From assembly GCF_004404055.1 (NCBI RefSeq), contig NZ_SOHK01000014.1, forward strand, positions 164,021 through 228,020: 64,000 nucleotides of DNA. The letters are read 5' to 3'. Origin of the DNA: Cryobacterium ruanii (GTDB lineage Bacteria; Actinomycetota; Actinomycetes; Actinomycetales; Microbacteriaceae). The notes below the pieces were generated by a model. That model ran no database searches. It was not told where the DNA came from and saw only the letters and a program-made list of their open reading frames with translations. Shown here piece after piece: positions 1 through 9,772 of this stretch (position 1 is the stretch's first letter; every line of letters starts with the position of its first letter). Both the position numbers and the translations under genes were made by a program.

Positions 1-2
1 AG

Positions 3-749
3 CGTCGCGGTCTCGTCCCGCTCATCATCGCGGGCGTGCTCGTCATTCTGCTCATTGTCGCCTATTTTCTGGTCGACAGCGGGCTGCGCGCGTTCGCGCA
101 GGACCGCGCCGAAACTGAGATCAGCAACCGGATGCCCGCTTCCGTCACCGGCGACATCGACGTCACCATCGGCGGTACTTCCGTCATTGCACAGTTCATC
201 GCCGGAAACTTCGACCAGATCGAGCTGACCGCGCCGAACCTGGCGGTCGACGGCGTGCCGGCATCCGTTCATGTCACTGCCCGCGACGTGTCGACCAACA
301 CTGCCAAGGCCATCGGCTCGCTGACCGCCACGCTCGACCTTGACCAGGCCGCGCTCAACCAGCTCGTTCTGGCCTCCGGCACCGCTCCCGCCGACGCTGT
401 CATGACGCTCGGCAAGGGCACCGTGGCATACACCGGCACCGTGGCGTTGTTCGAGTTCATCGTCGGTTACAGCGCAACGGCCACGGCCAGCGCGGCCGGT
501 GACACGCTCAATTTCACCCCCACCGAGGTCACCGTCACCAGCGGCGTCGGTGACATCGACGCGACGCCCCTCGTCAACCTCATCCTGCAGCAAGCACCGA
601 TCGGGGTCTGCGTTGCGGGCTATCTCCCCGAGGGAGTCGAGCTCAGCGGCGTTGACATTTCGCCCGAGCGGGCACGCGTTACGCTGGAGTCGAGCAGTTT
701 AAGGCTCACCGCGCAGTCGCTGACTACCCTCGGCAACTGCACCGACTAA
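3..749 (+). CDS. DUF2993 / LmeA-like lipid-binding protein (5' end cut by window)
   Basis: The reading frame is open to the left edge, so the true start lies outside the window. The first visible residues are basic (RRG) and run straight into a hydrophobic segment of about 20 residues, a signal anchor or signal peptide. The remaining 220 residues are beta-rich and Ala/Thr/Val-rich with conserved-looking patches such as NLILQQAPIGVC and YLPEGVEL near the C-terminus. This matches the actinobacterial DUF2993/LmeA group, periplasmic proteins that bind phospholipids; LmeA in mycobacteria takes part in mannoglycan maturation. The family call comes from overall pattern and is moderate. It precedes lysA by 136 bp and is probably a separate transcription unit, because a promoter-like element lies between them. 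Confidence 0.6.
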   Translation, partial: RRGLVPLIIAGVLVILLIVAYFLVDSGLRAFAQDRAETEISNRMPASVTGDIDVTIGGTSVIAQFIAGNFDQIELTAPNLAVDGVPASVHVTARDVSTNTAKAIGSLTATLDLDQAALNQLVLASGTAPADAVMTLGKGTVAYTGTVALFEFIVGYSATATASAAGDTLNFTPTEVTVTSGVGDIDATPLVNLILQQAPIGVCVAGYLPEGVELSGVDISPERARVTLESSSLRLTAQSLTTLGNCTD

Positions 750-750
750 T

Positions 751-779
751 TCGAACCTCGCCACCCGCGACGATAGAAT
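751..779 (+). promoter_or_regulatory. Candidate lysA-hom-thrC-thrB promoter
   Basis: A TAGAAT -10 hexamer at 774-779 lies 17 bp after a weak -35-like TCGAAC (751-756). It would give a leader of roughly 100 nt before the lysA GTG. No lysine riboswitch or T-box features were recognised in that leader. Confidence 0.4.
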
Positions 780-885
780 ACGATCAGGCACGCCCACCTA
801 CCCGGGCTGACCCATTTTCCGGCTTCAGGGACCAATCCGGGCTCGCTCGCTGAGATTCCCCTTCGACTCTCGTGAGGTATTTTCC

Positions 886-2295
886 GTGACACCCGCACCA
901 AATCCGCTGGCGCCCGACTGGCTTCGCATACCCGCCGACGCCAATGCGCTCGCGCCTGGGCTCTGGCCCACCTCGGCTGTCCGCACCAGCACCGGCGAAC
1001 TCGTACTCGGCGGCGTTACCGCGGGGGCTCTCGCTGCCGAATTCGGCACTCCCCTCTACGTCATCGACGAAGCGGATGCCCGCACCACTGCCGTCGACCT
1101 GCTCGCCGTGTTCCAGGCCGAGTTCGCGCGCATCGGCACGAGCGCCAAGGTGTATTACGCCGGCAAGGCCTTTCTCTCGACCGAGGTCGTGCGCTGGATG
1201 ATCGCCGCGGGCCTGAACATCGACGTGTGCAGCGGCGGAGAACTGGCCGTCGCACTGGCCGGCGGAGCGGCCCCGGAGCGGCTCGGTTTTCACGGCAACA
1301 ACAAGTCCCTGGCCGAACTCGACGAGGCCACCAGGGTCGGCGTCGGCACGATCGTGATCGACAGCGAGGTCGAAATCGGCCGCGTCGCCGAAGCCGCCGC
1401 CCGCAACAACCGGGTGCAGAACGTGCGCCTTCGCGTGAACAGCGGCGTGCACGCCCACACCCACGAATTTCTGGCCACTTCGCACGAAGACCAGAAATTC
1501 GGCATCGTGCTCACCGATGCGCCGAGGCTGGTCGGCTTGATCCGCGCCGAAGCGGCGCTCAATTTCGTCGGCCTGCACTGCCACATCGGCTCACAGATCT
1601 TCGACGCCGACGGATTCGCCGAGTCGGCCGCCCGGCTGCTCGACGTGCACGCGGCCCTGCTCGTCGATGGACCGGTGCCGGAACTCAATCTCGGCGGCGG
1701 CTTCGGCATCGCCTACACGAGCGCCGACGAACCCACCCCAATTCGTGAACTCGCCGTGGCCCTGGCCGACATCATCGCGACTGCGTGCGCGCGTCTGAAC
1801 ATTCCGCTGCCGGTCGTCGCGTTCGAACCCGGTCGCGTCATCATCGGTCGCGCTGGCGTGAGCCTGTATCGCGTCGGGACCACCAAAACCGTCGACGTGT
1901 CTGGCACCCCGCGGCTCTACGTCAGCGTCGACGGCGGCATGAGCGACAACGTGCGCCCGGCCCTGTACGGGGCCGACTATGCCGTGCGCCTCGCCGATCG
2001 TGCGTCGACGGCGGCGCCCGTGCTCGTGCGCATCGCCGGAAAGCACTGCGAGAGCGGCGACATCGTCGTCGACTCCGACTACCTGCCGGGTGATGTGATG
2101 CCCGGTGACCTGCTCGCCGTGCCCGCCACCGGCGCCTACTGCTGGGCGCTGTCCAACAACTACAACTACCAGGGGCGTGCGCCCGTCGTCGCTGTTTCAG
2201 ACGGCAAGGCACGCATGCTCGTGCGCGGCGAAACGATTGCCGACCTGCTCGCGCGGGACACCGGGGCGCTTTTGCCCACCGAAGGAGAATCTTGA
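886..2295 (+). CDS. lysA: Diaminopimelate decarboxylase
   Basis: Converts meso-diaminopimelate to L-lysine, the last step of lysine synthesis, using PLP. The 469-residue length is normal for actinobacterial LysA. It shows the N-terminal alanine-racemase-fold barrel with the PLP lysine in YYAGKAFLS (K94), the HCHIGSQI motif in the barrel, the EPGR motif at about 315 and the KHCESGD active-site motif at about 388. The GTG start has GAGG 8 nt upstream. The gene overlaps hom by 3 nt, making it the first gene of an aspartate-family operon (lysA-hom-thrC-thrB). In actinobacteria argS often precedes it; here a lipid-binding protein does. Confidence 0.97.
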   Translation: MTPAPNPLAPDWLRIPADANALAPGLWPTSAVRTSTGELVLGGVTAGALAAEFGTPLYVIDEADARTTAVDLLAVFQAEFARIGTSAKVYYAGKAFLSTEVVRWMIAAGLNIDVCSGGELAVALAGGAAPERLGFHGNNKSLAELDEATRVGVGTIVIDSEVEIGRVAEAAARNNRVQNVRLRVNSGVHAHTHEFLATSHEDQKFGIVLTDAPRLVGLIRAEAALNFVGLHCHIGSQIFDADGFAESAARLLDVHAALLVDGPVPELNLGGGFGIAYTSADEPTPIRELAVALADIIATACARLNIPLPVVAFEPGRVIIGRAGVSLYRVGTTKTVDVSGTPRLYVSVDGGMSDNVRPALYGADYAVRLADRASTAAPVLVRIAGKHCESGDIVVDSDYLPGDVMPGDLLAVPATGAYCWALSNNYNYQGRAPVVAVSDGKARMLVRGETIADLLARDTGALLPTEGES

Positions 2296-3629
2296 AGCTC
2301 GAATACCGCAACCTGCGCGTAGCCCTCCTCGGCGGTGGATCGGTCGGCGCCCAGGTGGCCCGCCTGCTGCTCGAACAGGGGCCGGAGCTCGCCAATCGGG
2401 TCGGGGCCACCCTCGAACTGGTCGGCGTCGCCGTGCGGGATGTGAACGCAGAACGCACCGTCGACCTGCCGCGCGAACTGTTCACGACCAACGCCGAGGA
2501 ACTCATTCTCGGCGCCGACATCGTCATCGAGCTGATGGGGGGCATCGAGCCGGCCCGCAGCCACATTCTGCTCGCGATCAGCAGTGGAGCGGATGTTGTC
2601 ACCGCCAACAAGGCGCTCCTCGCCCTGCACGGGCCCGAGCTGTTCGCGGCCGCGAACCAGGTCGGCGCCCAGATCAACTACGAGGCCGCGGTCGCCGGGG
2701 CAATTCCCATCGTGCGTCCGCTCCGGGAAAGCCTCGCCGGGGACCAGGTCAAGCGCATCCTCGGCATCGTCAACGGCACCACCAACTTCATCCTCGACCG
2801 GATGGATACCGAAGGGTCCAGTCTGGAGGACGCGCTGGCCGAGGCCACCGCGCTCGGCTACGCCGAGGCCGATCCGACCGCTGACATCGGCGGCTTCGAC
2901 GCGGCCCAGAAGGCGGCCATTCTGGCGAGTCTGGCGTTTCATACGGCGGTGCCACTGGCATCCGTTTATCGCGAGGGTATCGAATTGGTCACGCCGGCCC
3001 AGATCGAGTCGGCCCGCAAGGCCGGCTATGTCGTGAAGCTGCTGGCCATCTGTGAACGCGTCACCGACGAGAACGGCGTCGACGGCGTGTCGGCACGGGT
3101 CTACCCGGCGATGGTGCCACGCAGCCACCCGCTCGCCGCGGTACACGGCGCCAACAACGCCGTCTTCGTCGAAGCGGAATCCGCGGGCAGCCTCATGTTC
3201 TACGGAGCCGGAGCCGGCGGAGTCGAGACCGCTTCGGCCGTGCTCGGAGACGTCGTCTCCATCGCGAGGCGCCACGTCGCCGGCGGGCCGGGAGTGGCCG
3301 CGTCGAGCTACGCCGCACTGCCGGTCTTCGATATCGGGCGGGTCACCACCCGCTACGCGGTGACCCTCGAGGTCACCGACGAACCCGGCGTGCTCGCGAC
3401 GATCGCGAGCGTGTTCAGCAAGCGCAAGGTCTCGCTGGCGCTTGTGGAGCAGTCTATGACGCCGGCCGTGATGGCCACGAAGAGTCGCGCAGCCCGCTCG
3501 GCCACGGCTACCCTAGTGATCGGGACCCATGACGCAACGGAGGCCGCACTCGCCGCCACCGTGCAGGACCTGGTTACCAACAGTGTCGTCAGCGAAGTCG
3601 CATCCGTTTTAAGAGTTGAAGGAGTCTGA
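2292..3629 (+). CDS. hom: Homoserine dehydrogenase
   Basis: Reduces aspartate semialdehyde to homoserine with NAD(P)H, at the branch point to threonine and methionine. The 445 residues contain the Rossmann nucleotide loop LLGGGSVGAQVARLL (about 12-26), the catalytic-domain motif NGTTNFILDRM, and a C-terminal ACT domain starting near YAVTLEVTDEPGVL (about 355 on), which in this family gives threonine feedback control. The TTG start is read inside the lysA stop (TTGA) with GAAGGAG just upstream, so translational coupling is likely. It overlaps thrC by one base. Confidence 0.97.
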   Translation: MKLEYRNLRVALLGGGSVGAQVARLLLEQGPELANRVGATLELVGVAVRDVNAERTVDLPRELFTTNAEELILGADIVIELMGGIEPARSHILLAISSGADVVTANKALLALHGPELFAAANQVGAQINYEAAVAGAIPIVRPLRESLAGDQVKRILGIVNGTTNFILDRMDTEGSSLEDALAEATALGYAEADPTADIGGFDAAQKAAILASLAFHTAVPLASVYREGIELVTPAQIESARKAGYVVKLLAICERVTDENGVDGVSARVYPAMVPRSHPLAAVHGANNAVFVEAESAGSLMFYGAGAGGVETASAVLGDVVSIARRHVAGGPGVAASSYAALPVFDIGRVTTRYAVTLEVTDEPGVLATIASVFSKRKVSLALVEQSMTPAVMATKSRAARSATATLVIGTHDATEAALAATVQDLVTNSVVSEVASVLRVEGV

Positions 3630-4771
3630 TGTTTAGCCCAAGCGAGACCAGTACAGCCCAGACCAACCCCGGCCTGACCAAGCCAGGCGCGATTGTCAGC
3701 CGCCAGTGGCGCGGGGTGCTGAACGAGTACTCTGACCGACTGAACATTTCGGCCGCGACCCCGATCATCACCCTGGGTGAAGGCGGAACGCCGCTCATCC
3801 CGGCCGCCGCGCTCTCCGCACGTACCGGCGCCAAGGTCTGGATCAAGTTCGAAGGCATGAACCCGACCGGTTCATTCAAGGACCGCGGAATGACCATGGC
3901 CATCTCCAAGGCCATGGAAGACGGTGCGAAAGCCGTTATCTGCGCATCGACCGGTAACACCAGTGCTTCCGCTGCCGCCTATGCCACCCACGCCGGCATC
4001 ACCGCCGCCGTGCTCGTTCCCGAGGGCAAGATTGCCATGGGCAAGCTCAGCCAGGCCGTCGCACACAATGCGCAACTGCTGCAGGTGCAAGGCAACTTCG
4101 ACGACTGTCTCGACATCGCTCGCGACCTCGCCACCAACTACCCGGTTCACCTTGTCAACTCGGTCAACCCCGACCGCATCGAGGGCCAGAAGACCGCCGC
4201 CTTCGAGGTCGTCGAGGTGCTCGGCGACGCCCCCGACTTTCAGTTCGTTCCGGTTGGCAACGCCGGCAACTACACCGCCTACTTTCGCGGTTACAGTGAA
4301 GAGGCCGCCCGCGGCGCCACCACGAAGCTGCCGCGCATGTTCGGCTTCCAGGCCTCCGGCAGCGCCCCGATCGTGCTCGGCCACCGCGTCGACCACCCGG
4401 ACACCATCGCGAGTGCGATCCGCATCGGTAACCCGGCATCGTGGGACCTCGCGCTGAACGCACGCGAGCAGAGCGATGGCTATTTTGGTGCCATCACCGA
4501 CGACAAAATTCTCGAAGCTCACCGCATCCTCTCAGCCGAGGTCGGCATCTTCGTGGAACCGGCATCCGCTATCGGTGTCGCCGGCCTGCTGGAACGAGCC
4601 GAAGCCGGCTTCATTCCGAAGGGCTCGACCGTGGTCATTACGGTGACCGGCCACGGGTTGAAAGACCCGCAGTGGGCGCTGCGCACCGCCGATGGCTCCG
4701 ACGTTGTGCCCACCATCGTTCCCGTCGACACCGCTGAAATCGCGAGCGTCCTCGGCCTGGCGAAGGCATGA
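3629..4771 (+). CDS. thrC: Threonine synthase
   Basis: PLP enzyme converting O-phosphohomoserine to threonine. At 380 residues it is the short, actinobacterial type. The PLP lysine is in GSFKDRGM (K84), with the phosphate-binding glycine-rich region GNAGNYTAYF further on. The ATG overlaps the hom stop by one base (TGATG) and the 3' end overlaps thrB by 4 nt, so the four genes should be co-translated. thrC preceding thrB is the usual actinobacterial order. Confidence 0.97.
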   Translation: MFSPSETSTAQTNPGLTKPGAIVSRQWRGVLNEYSDRLNISAATPIITLGEGGTPLIPAAALSARTGAKVWIKFEGMNPTGSFKDRGMTMAISKAMEDGAKAVICASTGNTSASAAAYATHAGITAAVLVPEGKIAMGKLSQAVAHNAQLLQVQGNFDDCLDIARDLATNYPVHLVNSVNPDRIEGQKTAAFEVVEVLGDAPDFQFVPVGNAGNYTAYFRGYSEEAARGATTKLPRMFGFQASGSAPIVLGHRVDHPDTIASAIRIGNPASWDLALNAREQSDGYFGAITDDKILEAHRILSAEVGIFVEPASAIGVAGLLERAEAGFIPKGSTVVITVTGHGLKDPQWALRTADGSDVVPTIVPVDTAEIASVLGLAKA

Positions 4772-5727
4772 CCAGTTCCGTATCTCTCATCGGCCGCGCC
4801 GTCTCGGTGCAGGTGCCGGCCACGACGGCCAACCTCGGCCCCGGCTTCGACACCCTCGGTCTGGCACTGGCGAAGTATGACCAGCTCGAGGTGACCGTGC
4901 GGAACGTTCCCGGCGTGTTCGTCGAGGTGCACGGCGTCGGTGCCGGCCTGGTGCCCACCGATGAGAGCAACCTCGTTGTGCGTGCCATCATCCACACTTT
5001 TGAGGCCGTCGGTGTGCCGATGCCCGGGCTCGACATCGTTGCCCACAACGTTATTCCGCACGGGCGCGGCCTCGGGTCGTCCGGCGCGGCGATCGTGTCG
5101 GGCATCATGGCCGCCAAGGGGCTGCTCGAGGGCGTCGTTGACATCGACGCCGAGATGCTGCTCGTGCTCGCCACCGAGATGGAAGGCCACCCTGACAACG
5201 TGGCCCCGGCCCTGTTCGGCGGCCTGACCATCGCCTGGACCACCCCGGAGGGCCCGCGCCACAAAAAGCTCATGGTGCACCGCGGCGTCAAACCGCTCGT
5301 CTTCGTACCCGAGCAGGAAATGTCCACCGCCCTCGCACGCAGCCTGCAGCCGGCCTCGGTGCCGCACGAAGACGCCGTCTTCAACGTGTCGCGGTCTGCG
5401 CTGCTGATCGCTGCGCTCATTCAGAGCCCGGAGCTGCTGCTCGCCGCGACCGAAGACAAGCTGCACCAGAGCTATCGCGCCGCCGCTATGCCGGAGACGA
5501 ACAAGCTCATCACCCTGCTGCGCGCCGCTGGTTTCGCGGCCGTCGTGTCCGGCGCCGGGCCCTCCATACTCGTGCTGGCGAGCGACCCAGGCCAGCGCCT
5601 GATCGCTGCCGAACTCGTCGCGGGCAACTCCGACACCCCGTGGCGCGCCCTGATGCTCGCCGTTGATATGCAGGGTGCCACCGTGCATCCACTGAGCTCG
5701 GACAGTATCGCGGAGAGCGCCGCATAG
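4768..5727 (+). CDS. thrB: Homoserine kinase
   Basis: Phosphorylates homoserine to O-phosphohomoserine, supplying ThrC. It is a GHMP kinase of 319 residues, with the N-terminal motif VPATTANLGPGFDTLG, the phosphate-binding loop GRGLGSSGAAIVSG (about 99-112), and the C-terminal GAGPSILVL motif. It starts inside the thrC stop (ATGA, 4-nt overlap) and is the last gene of the operon, followed within 15 bp by a strong hairpin. Confidence 0.97.
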   Translation: MTSSVSLIGRAVSVQVPATTANLGPGFDTLGLALAKYDQLEVTVRNVPGVFVEVHGVGAGLVPTDESNLVVRAIIHTFEAVGVPMPGLDIVAHNVIPHGRGLGSSGAAIVSGIMAAKGLLEGVVDIDAEMLLVLATEMEGHPDNVAPALFGGLTIAWTTPEGPRHKKLMVHRGVKPLVFVPEQEMSTALARSLQPASVPHEDAVFNVSRSALLIAALIQSPELLLAATEDKLHQSYRAAAMPETNKLITLLRAAGFAAVVSGAGPSILVLASDPGQRLIAAELVAGNSDTPWRALMLAVDMQGATVHPLSSDSIAESAA

Positions 5728-5739
5728 CGAACGTTTTAT

Positions 5740-5770
5740 CGGGCCGACCTGCCGCGTGCATGTCGGCCCG
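5740..5770 (+). terminator. Hairpin terminator after thrB
   Basis: A perfect 9-bp inverted repeat, CGGGCCGAC (5740-5748) with GTCGGCCCG (5762-5770), around a 13-nt loop. There is no downstream T-run, as is common in high-GC actinobacteria. Its position just after thrB and before the rho promoter region fits termination. Confidence 0.7.
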
Positions 5771-5803
5771 ACTGGCAGCCTGACTGTTTGTGGGGTGCTA
5801 GGG

Positions 5804-5833
5804 TTGACGTGCACCCGACAGAGACCGCATACA
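5804..5833 (+). promoter_or_regulatory. rho: Candidate rho promoter and long leader
   Basis: TTGACG at 5804-5809 is followed after 18 bp by CATACA (5828-5833), a plausible sigma-70-type pair. It would give a leader of about 170 nt with pyrimidine-rich stretches (around 5899-5925) and a small hairpin, GCAGCG/CGCTGC (5940-5958). rho genes are often autoregulated through such leaders; that role here is inference. Confidence 0.4.
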
Positions 5834-6011
5834 GCGACATCTTCTCCGGTGCATTCCCTGTACCTCACTGCTATAGCGATTTCGTGCGTGGCTGTGTGTG
5901 TTTTTCCCAATCCCCTCCACTTGTCGGATTGGATCACCCGCAGCGCATTTGTCGCTGCATACATCTCTCCTGGCCTGAATTTTTGTTCGGCAGGGGAAAG
6001 GAACCCCCTTC

Positions 6012-8642
6012 GTGACTGATGTCAACCTCCGCGCCACTGGCTCGGATCTTCCCCGCCTGAGTACCCTTCGCGTGTCCGAGCTTCAGGCTCTGGCCCTTGA
6101 ACTGAAAATCCCAGGCGCTTCCAAACTTCGAAAAGGAGAACTCGTGGACGCAATCACCACGGCTCAGGCAGGCGCCAGCACCGCTGCTCCCGTCGAGGCC
6201 GCTCCGGTAGCTGCGCCCGCTCCGATCGAGACTGCTCCGATCGAGGCGGCTCTGAGCGAGGTCGCTCCAACCGAGAGCCTCGCTGACGCGATCGAAACGG
6301 CCCCGCGCAAGCGCGCACCGCGTCGCGCCAGCACCAGCACCGCCGCTCCCGCCAAGTCCCACGTCAATGCCGACGCCAGCACCGGATTCGGCATCATTCT
6401 GCCTGACGCTCCGGCCGCCGGTTCCCGAATCGCGCGCAACGCCCGCGGCGCGGCATCCGCCGTCGAGAGCACCACTTCCGACGCTGCAACGAACGGTAGC
6501 GCAACCAACGACAGCGCAACCAACGACAGCGCAACGAACGGTAGCGCAACCAACGACAGCGCAACCAACACCGACAAGCCGGTACGCCAGGCTCGGAGGC
6601 GCGTGCAGGTTGCACCGGTGCAGCTCGACAACGCGGTCGCCGTAGTCGCCGACTCCGCAGACGCACCCGTTGAAGCGCCGGTCGACGTGCCCGTTGAAGA
6701 CGCACCGCCAGCCCGCCGTCCGACCCGTCGCGCTTCGTCGCAACGCGCCGTCGCCGGTGGATCCGCCGAGACGCCGGTCGAGGCGACCGCCGTGTTTGAC
6801 GACGCAGCCGCCGAGGTTACCGTCGCCGATGAAGCAGCCATCGAACCAGCCGACGACTCGAACGACTCGTCGAACGATTCCACCGCACCCCGTCAGGGCC
6901 GCAGCCGCAGTCGCAGCCGCGGTGCTGACCGTGCGCAGAGCGCCGATCGCAACCAGGGCGAGAACGCAACTGTCGCCGACCGTCAGAACAACCAGAATGA
7001 GCGCGGTCAGAACGGCACCAACGACGAGGGTATGACACGGGCGCAGGGCCAGCGCCAGGCTCGCAACGAGCGCAACCAGGAGCGCGCCCAGGCCCAGGCC
7101 GACCGCAACCAGGGCCAGAACGACCGTGGTCAGGACCGCAACCAGGGCCAGAACGACCGCAACCAGGGCCAGAACGACCGTGGTCAGGACCGCAACCAGG
7201 GCCAGAACGACCGTGGTCAGGACCGCAACCAGGGTCAGAACGACCGTGGTCAGGACCGCAACCAGGGTCAGAACGACCGCAACCAGGACCGCAACCAGGT
7301 CCAGAATGACCGCGACCAGGGTCAGAACGACCGCGGCCAAGACCGCAACCAGGGCCAGGACCGCAACCAGGGTCCCGATCGGCTCGATGACGAACTGAAC
7401 GGCCGCGGCAACCGCAACCGGTACCGTGACCGCAAGCGTCGCGGACCCAACCAGGGGGATGACTTCGAACCCGAGGTCAACGACGACGACGTTCTCATTC
7501 CCGTCGCCGGTATCCTTGACGTCCTCGACAACTACGCTTTCGTGCGTACTTCCGGCTACCTGCCCGGTGCGAGCGACGTCTACGTCTCGCTCGGCCAGGT
7601 GAAGAAGTACAACCTGCGCAAGGGTGACGCTGTCGTCGGCTCCATCCGCCAGCCGCATGAGGGTGACCAGTCCGGGCGTCAGAAGTACAACGCCATCGTC
7701 AAGGTCGACTCGATCAACGGTCAGACCGTCGAGGAAGCCGCGACCCGCGTCGATTTCCACAAGCTCACCCCGCTGTACCCCACGGAGCGCCTGCGCCTCG
7801 AAACCGAGCCGGGCAAGCTCACGCAGCGCATCATCGACCTCGTCGCCCCGATCGGCAAGGGCCAACGCGGCCTGATCGTGGCACCGCCCAAGGCCGGCAA
7901 GACCATCGTCATGCAGCAGATCGCGAACGCAATCGCCACCAACAACCCCGAGGTTCACCTCATGGTCGTTCTGGTCGATGAGCGCCCCGAAGAGGTCACC
8001 GACATGCAGCGCACGGTGAAGGGTGAGGTCATCGCCTCCACCTTCGACCGTCCGGCCGAAGACCACACCACGGTCGCCGAGCTCGCCATTGAGCGTGCGA
8101 AGCGCCTGGTCGAACTGGGCCACGACGTTGTCGTGCTGCTCGACTCGATCACCCGCCTCGGCCGGGCCTACAACCTCGTGGCTCCGGCCTCCGGTCGCAT
8201 CCTCTCTGGCGGCGTCGACGCATCCGCTCTGTACCCGCCGAAGCGTTTCTTCGGTGCGGCGCGCAACATCGAGAACGGTGGTTCGCTCACCATCCTCGCC
8301 TCCGCGCTCGTGGAGACCGGCTCGAAGATGGACGAGGTCATCTTCGAGGAGTTCAAGGGCACCGGCAACATGGAACTGCGCCTGTCACGCCAGCTGGCTG
8401 ACAAGCGCATCTTCCCTGCCGTCGATGTGAACGCATCGGGCACCCGCCGCGAGGAAATGCTGATGAGTGCCGATGAAGTCAAGGTCACCTGGAAGCTGCG
8501 CCGCGCCCTCGCCGGGCTCGAACAGCAGCAGGCACTCGAACTCATCCTCGGCCGTCTCAAGGAGACGTCGTCGAACGTTGAATTCCTCATGCAGGTTCAG
8601 AAGTCGATGCCGACCCTGAACGGGTCAGACAAGGATAAGTAA
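6012..8642 (+). CDS. rho: Transcription termination factor Rho with long repetitive N-terminal extension
   Basis: Hexameric RNA-dependent ATPase that terminates transcription. At 876 residues it is about twice the length of E. coli Rho (419), which is typical of actinobacterial Rho but extreme. Residues about 10-45 form the Rho N-terminal helix domain ([15 protein letters not shown]). Residues 50-480 are an unstructured insertion: Ala/Pro/Glu-rich, then a short NDSATN repeat (about 159-186), then an Asn/Gln/Arg/Asp-rich array (about 364-455). The RNA-binding cold-shock domain ([20 protein letters not shown]) follows. The ATPase core has Walker A APPKAGKT at about 625 and Walker [17 protein letters not shown]. 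The GTG start has AGGGG/AAGG upstream. It overlaps prfA by one base. Confidence 0.97.
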   Translation: MTDVNLRATGSDLPRLSTLRVSELQALALELKIPGASKLRKGELVDAITTAQAGASTAAPVEAAPVAAPAPIETAPIEAALSEVAPTESLADAIETAPRKRAPRRASTSTAAPAKSHVNADASTGFGIILPDAPAAGSRIARNARGAASAVESTTSDAATNGSATNDSATNDSATNGSATNDSATNTDKPVRQARRRVQVAPVQLDNAVAVVADSADAPVEAPVDVPVEDAPPARRPTRRASSQRAVAGGSAETPVEATAVFDDAAAEVTVADEAAIEPADDSNDSSNDSTAPRQGRSRSRSRGADRAQSADRNQGENATVADRQNNQNERGQNGTNDEGMTRAQGQRQARNERNQERAQAQADRNQGQNDRGQDRNQGQNDRNQGQNDRGQDRNQGQNDRGQDRNQGQNDRGQDRNQGQNDRNQDRNQVQNDRDQGQNDRGQDRNQGQDRNQGPDRLDDELNGRGNRNRYRDRKRRGPNQGDDFEPEVNDDDVLIPVAGILDVLDNYAFVRTSGYLPGASDVYVSLGQVKKYNLRKGDAVVGSIRQPHEGDQSGRQKYNAIVKVDSINGQTVEEAATRVDFHKLTPLYPTERLRLETEPGKLTQRIIDLVAPIGKGQRGLIVAPPKAGKTIVMQQIANAIATNNPEVHLMVVLVDERPEEVTDMQRTVKGEVIASTFDRPAEDHTTVAELAIERAKRLVELGHDVVVLLDSITRLGRAYNLVAPASGRILSGGVDASALYPPKRFFGAARNIENGGSLTILASALVETGSKMDEVIFEEFKGTGNMELRLSRQLADKRIFPAVDVNASGTRREEMLMSADEVKVTWKLRRALAGLEQQQALELILGRLKETSSNVEFLMQVQKSMPTLNGSDKDK
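6486..6570 (+). repeat. 15-bp tandem repeat inside rho
   Basis: Five full and one partial copy of a 15-bp unit of the form GCAACNAACGRYAGC, in frame, encoding alternating [10 protein letters not shown] pentapeptides. Copies of the two variants alternate, which suggests recent slippage or unequal exchange. Confidence 0.85.
7101..7377 (+). repeat. 33-bp-type tandem repeat array inside rho ([11 protein letters not shown])
   Basis: Back-to-back imperfect copies of a unit encoding [11 protein letters not shown], with shortened NQGQNDR and NQDR variants. All length changes are multiples of three, so the frame is kept. The array codes for an Asn/Gln/Arg/Asp low-complexity tract just before the RNA-binding domain. 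Codon choices are nearly the same across copies, as expected of recent expansion. Confidence 0.9.
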
Positions 8643-9721
8643 TGTTCGAATCCGTCCTCACGCTGCTGGCCGAGCACGACGACCTGCAGTCGCAGTTGGC
8701 GGATCCGGAGCTGCACGCGAATCCGGCCCGTTCCAAGAAGGTCAACCGGCGTTATGCCGAGCTGAGTCGTATCATCGCGGCGTACCACGAGTGGAAAGAG
8801 GTTGACGATAACCTTGAGGCCGCTCGTGAACTCGCCGACGAAGATGCTGCCTTCGCCGAGGAGATCCCGGACCTCGTGGAGCAGCTGGAGGTCACGGCCG
8901 AAAAGCTGCGACGCCTGCTGATTCCACGGGACGAGCTCGATGCGCGCGACGTGATCATGGAGATCAAGATGGGGGAGGGCGGTGCCGAATCGGCACTGTT
9001 CGCCGCCGATCTGCTTCGCATGTACCTGCACTACGCCGAGTCGAACCGATGGAAGACCGAGATTATCGAGCAGACCTCGAGCGACCTCGGCGGCATCAAG
9101 GACATCCAGCTCGCCATCAAGGGCAACTCGAGCGACCCGGCCGAGGGCGTATGGGCGCACTTGAAGTATGAGGGCGGTGTGCACCGCGTCCAGCGCGTGC
9201 CGGCGACGGAGTCGCAGGGACGTATCCACACCTCCGCGGCCGGCGTGCTCGTGTTCCCCGAGGTCGACGAGCCCGAAGAGGTCGAGCTGCACCCGAACGA
9301 CCTCAAGATCGACGTCTATCGCTCGAGTGGTCCTGGTGGCCAGTCGGTGAACACGACCGACTCCGCCGTGCGCATCACCCACCTTCCGACCGGAATCGTG
9401 GTCGCGATGCAGAACGAGAAGTCGCAGCTGCAAAACAAGGAAGCCGGCATGCGCGTGCTTCGTGCCCGGGTTCTGGCCCGGCAGCAGGAGGAGATCGACG
9501 CGGCAGCCTCTCTCGTACGCAAGGGGCAGATTCGTACCATGGATCGCTCAGAGCGCATCCGCACGTACAACTTTCCGGAGAACCGCATTGCCGATCACCG
9601 CACCGGCTACAAGGCCTACAACCTCGACGCCGTCATGAACGGAGCCCTCGGCCCCGTCATCGACTCCTGCATCCACGCCGACGAGGAAACCCGCCTGGCC
9701 GAGCTTGGCGACCCCGAGTAG
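8642..9721 (+). CDS. prfA: Peptide chain release factor 1
   Basis: Recognises UAA/UAG stops and triggers peptide release. It is 359 residues, standard for the family. The stop-codon-reading tripeptide PAT appears in RVPATESQG (about 186), which is the RF1 rather than RF2 signature (SPF). The catalytic GGQ is at 232-234 in [10 protein letters not shown]. The ATG overlaps the rho TAA by one base, so the two are translationally coupled. The usual partner prmC, which methylates the GGQ glutamine, is 1.7 kb away beyond cysE-cysK. Confidence 0.98.
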   Translation: MFESVLTLLAEHDDLQSQLADPELHANPARSKKVNRRYAELSRIIAAYHEWKEVDDNLEAARELADEDAAFAEEIPDLVEQLEVTAEKLRRLLIPRDELDARDVIMEIKMGEGGAESALFAADLLRMYLHYAESNRWKTEIIEQTSSDLGGIKDIQLAIKGNSSDPAEGVWAHLKYEGGVHRVQRVPATESQGRIHTSAAGVLVFPEVDEPEEVELHPNDLKIDVYRSSGPGGQSVNTTDSAVRITHLPTGIVVAMQNEKSQLQNKEAGMRVLRARVLARQQEEIDAAASLVRKGQIRTMDRSERIRTYNFPENRIADHRTGYKAYNLDAVMNGALGPVIDSCIHADEETRLAELGDPE

Positions 9722-9729
9722 CACTTAGC

Positions 9730-9761
9730 CCGCACGGGCCCCGTACCCGGAGTCCGTGCGG
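9730..9761. terminator. Bidirectional hairpin between prfA and cysE
   Basis: Perfect 8-bp stem CCGCACGG (9730-9737) with CCGTGCGG (9754-9761) and a 16-nt loop, placed between two convergent genes. No T-run on either side. Confidence 0.7.
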
Positions 9762-9772
9762 TGTGCGATCGA

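Noticed and set aside
780..885. Possible lysine riboswitch before lysA
   Set aside because: Too short and without the conserved junction or kink-turn features; nothing more than a plain leader is visible.
5756..6019. 87-codon open frame in the rho leader as a leader peptide
   Set aside because: No ribosome site and no run of regulatory codons; it overlaps the proposed promoter.
7101..7377. Possible CRISPR array
   Set aside because: The repeats are contiguous, in frame with rho and without unique spacers; they encode a protein repeat.
5934..8123. A 729-codon open frame on the minus strand opposite rho
   Set aside because: It is the antisense of the rho repeat and ATPase region; composition follows rho codon positions and no protein family is recognisable.
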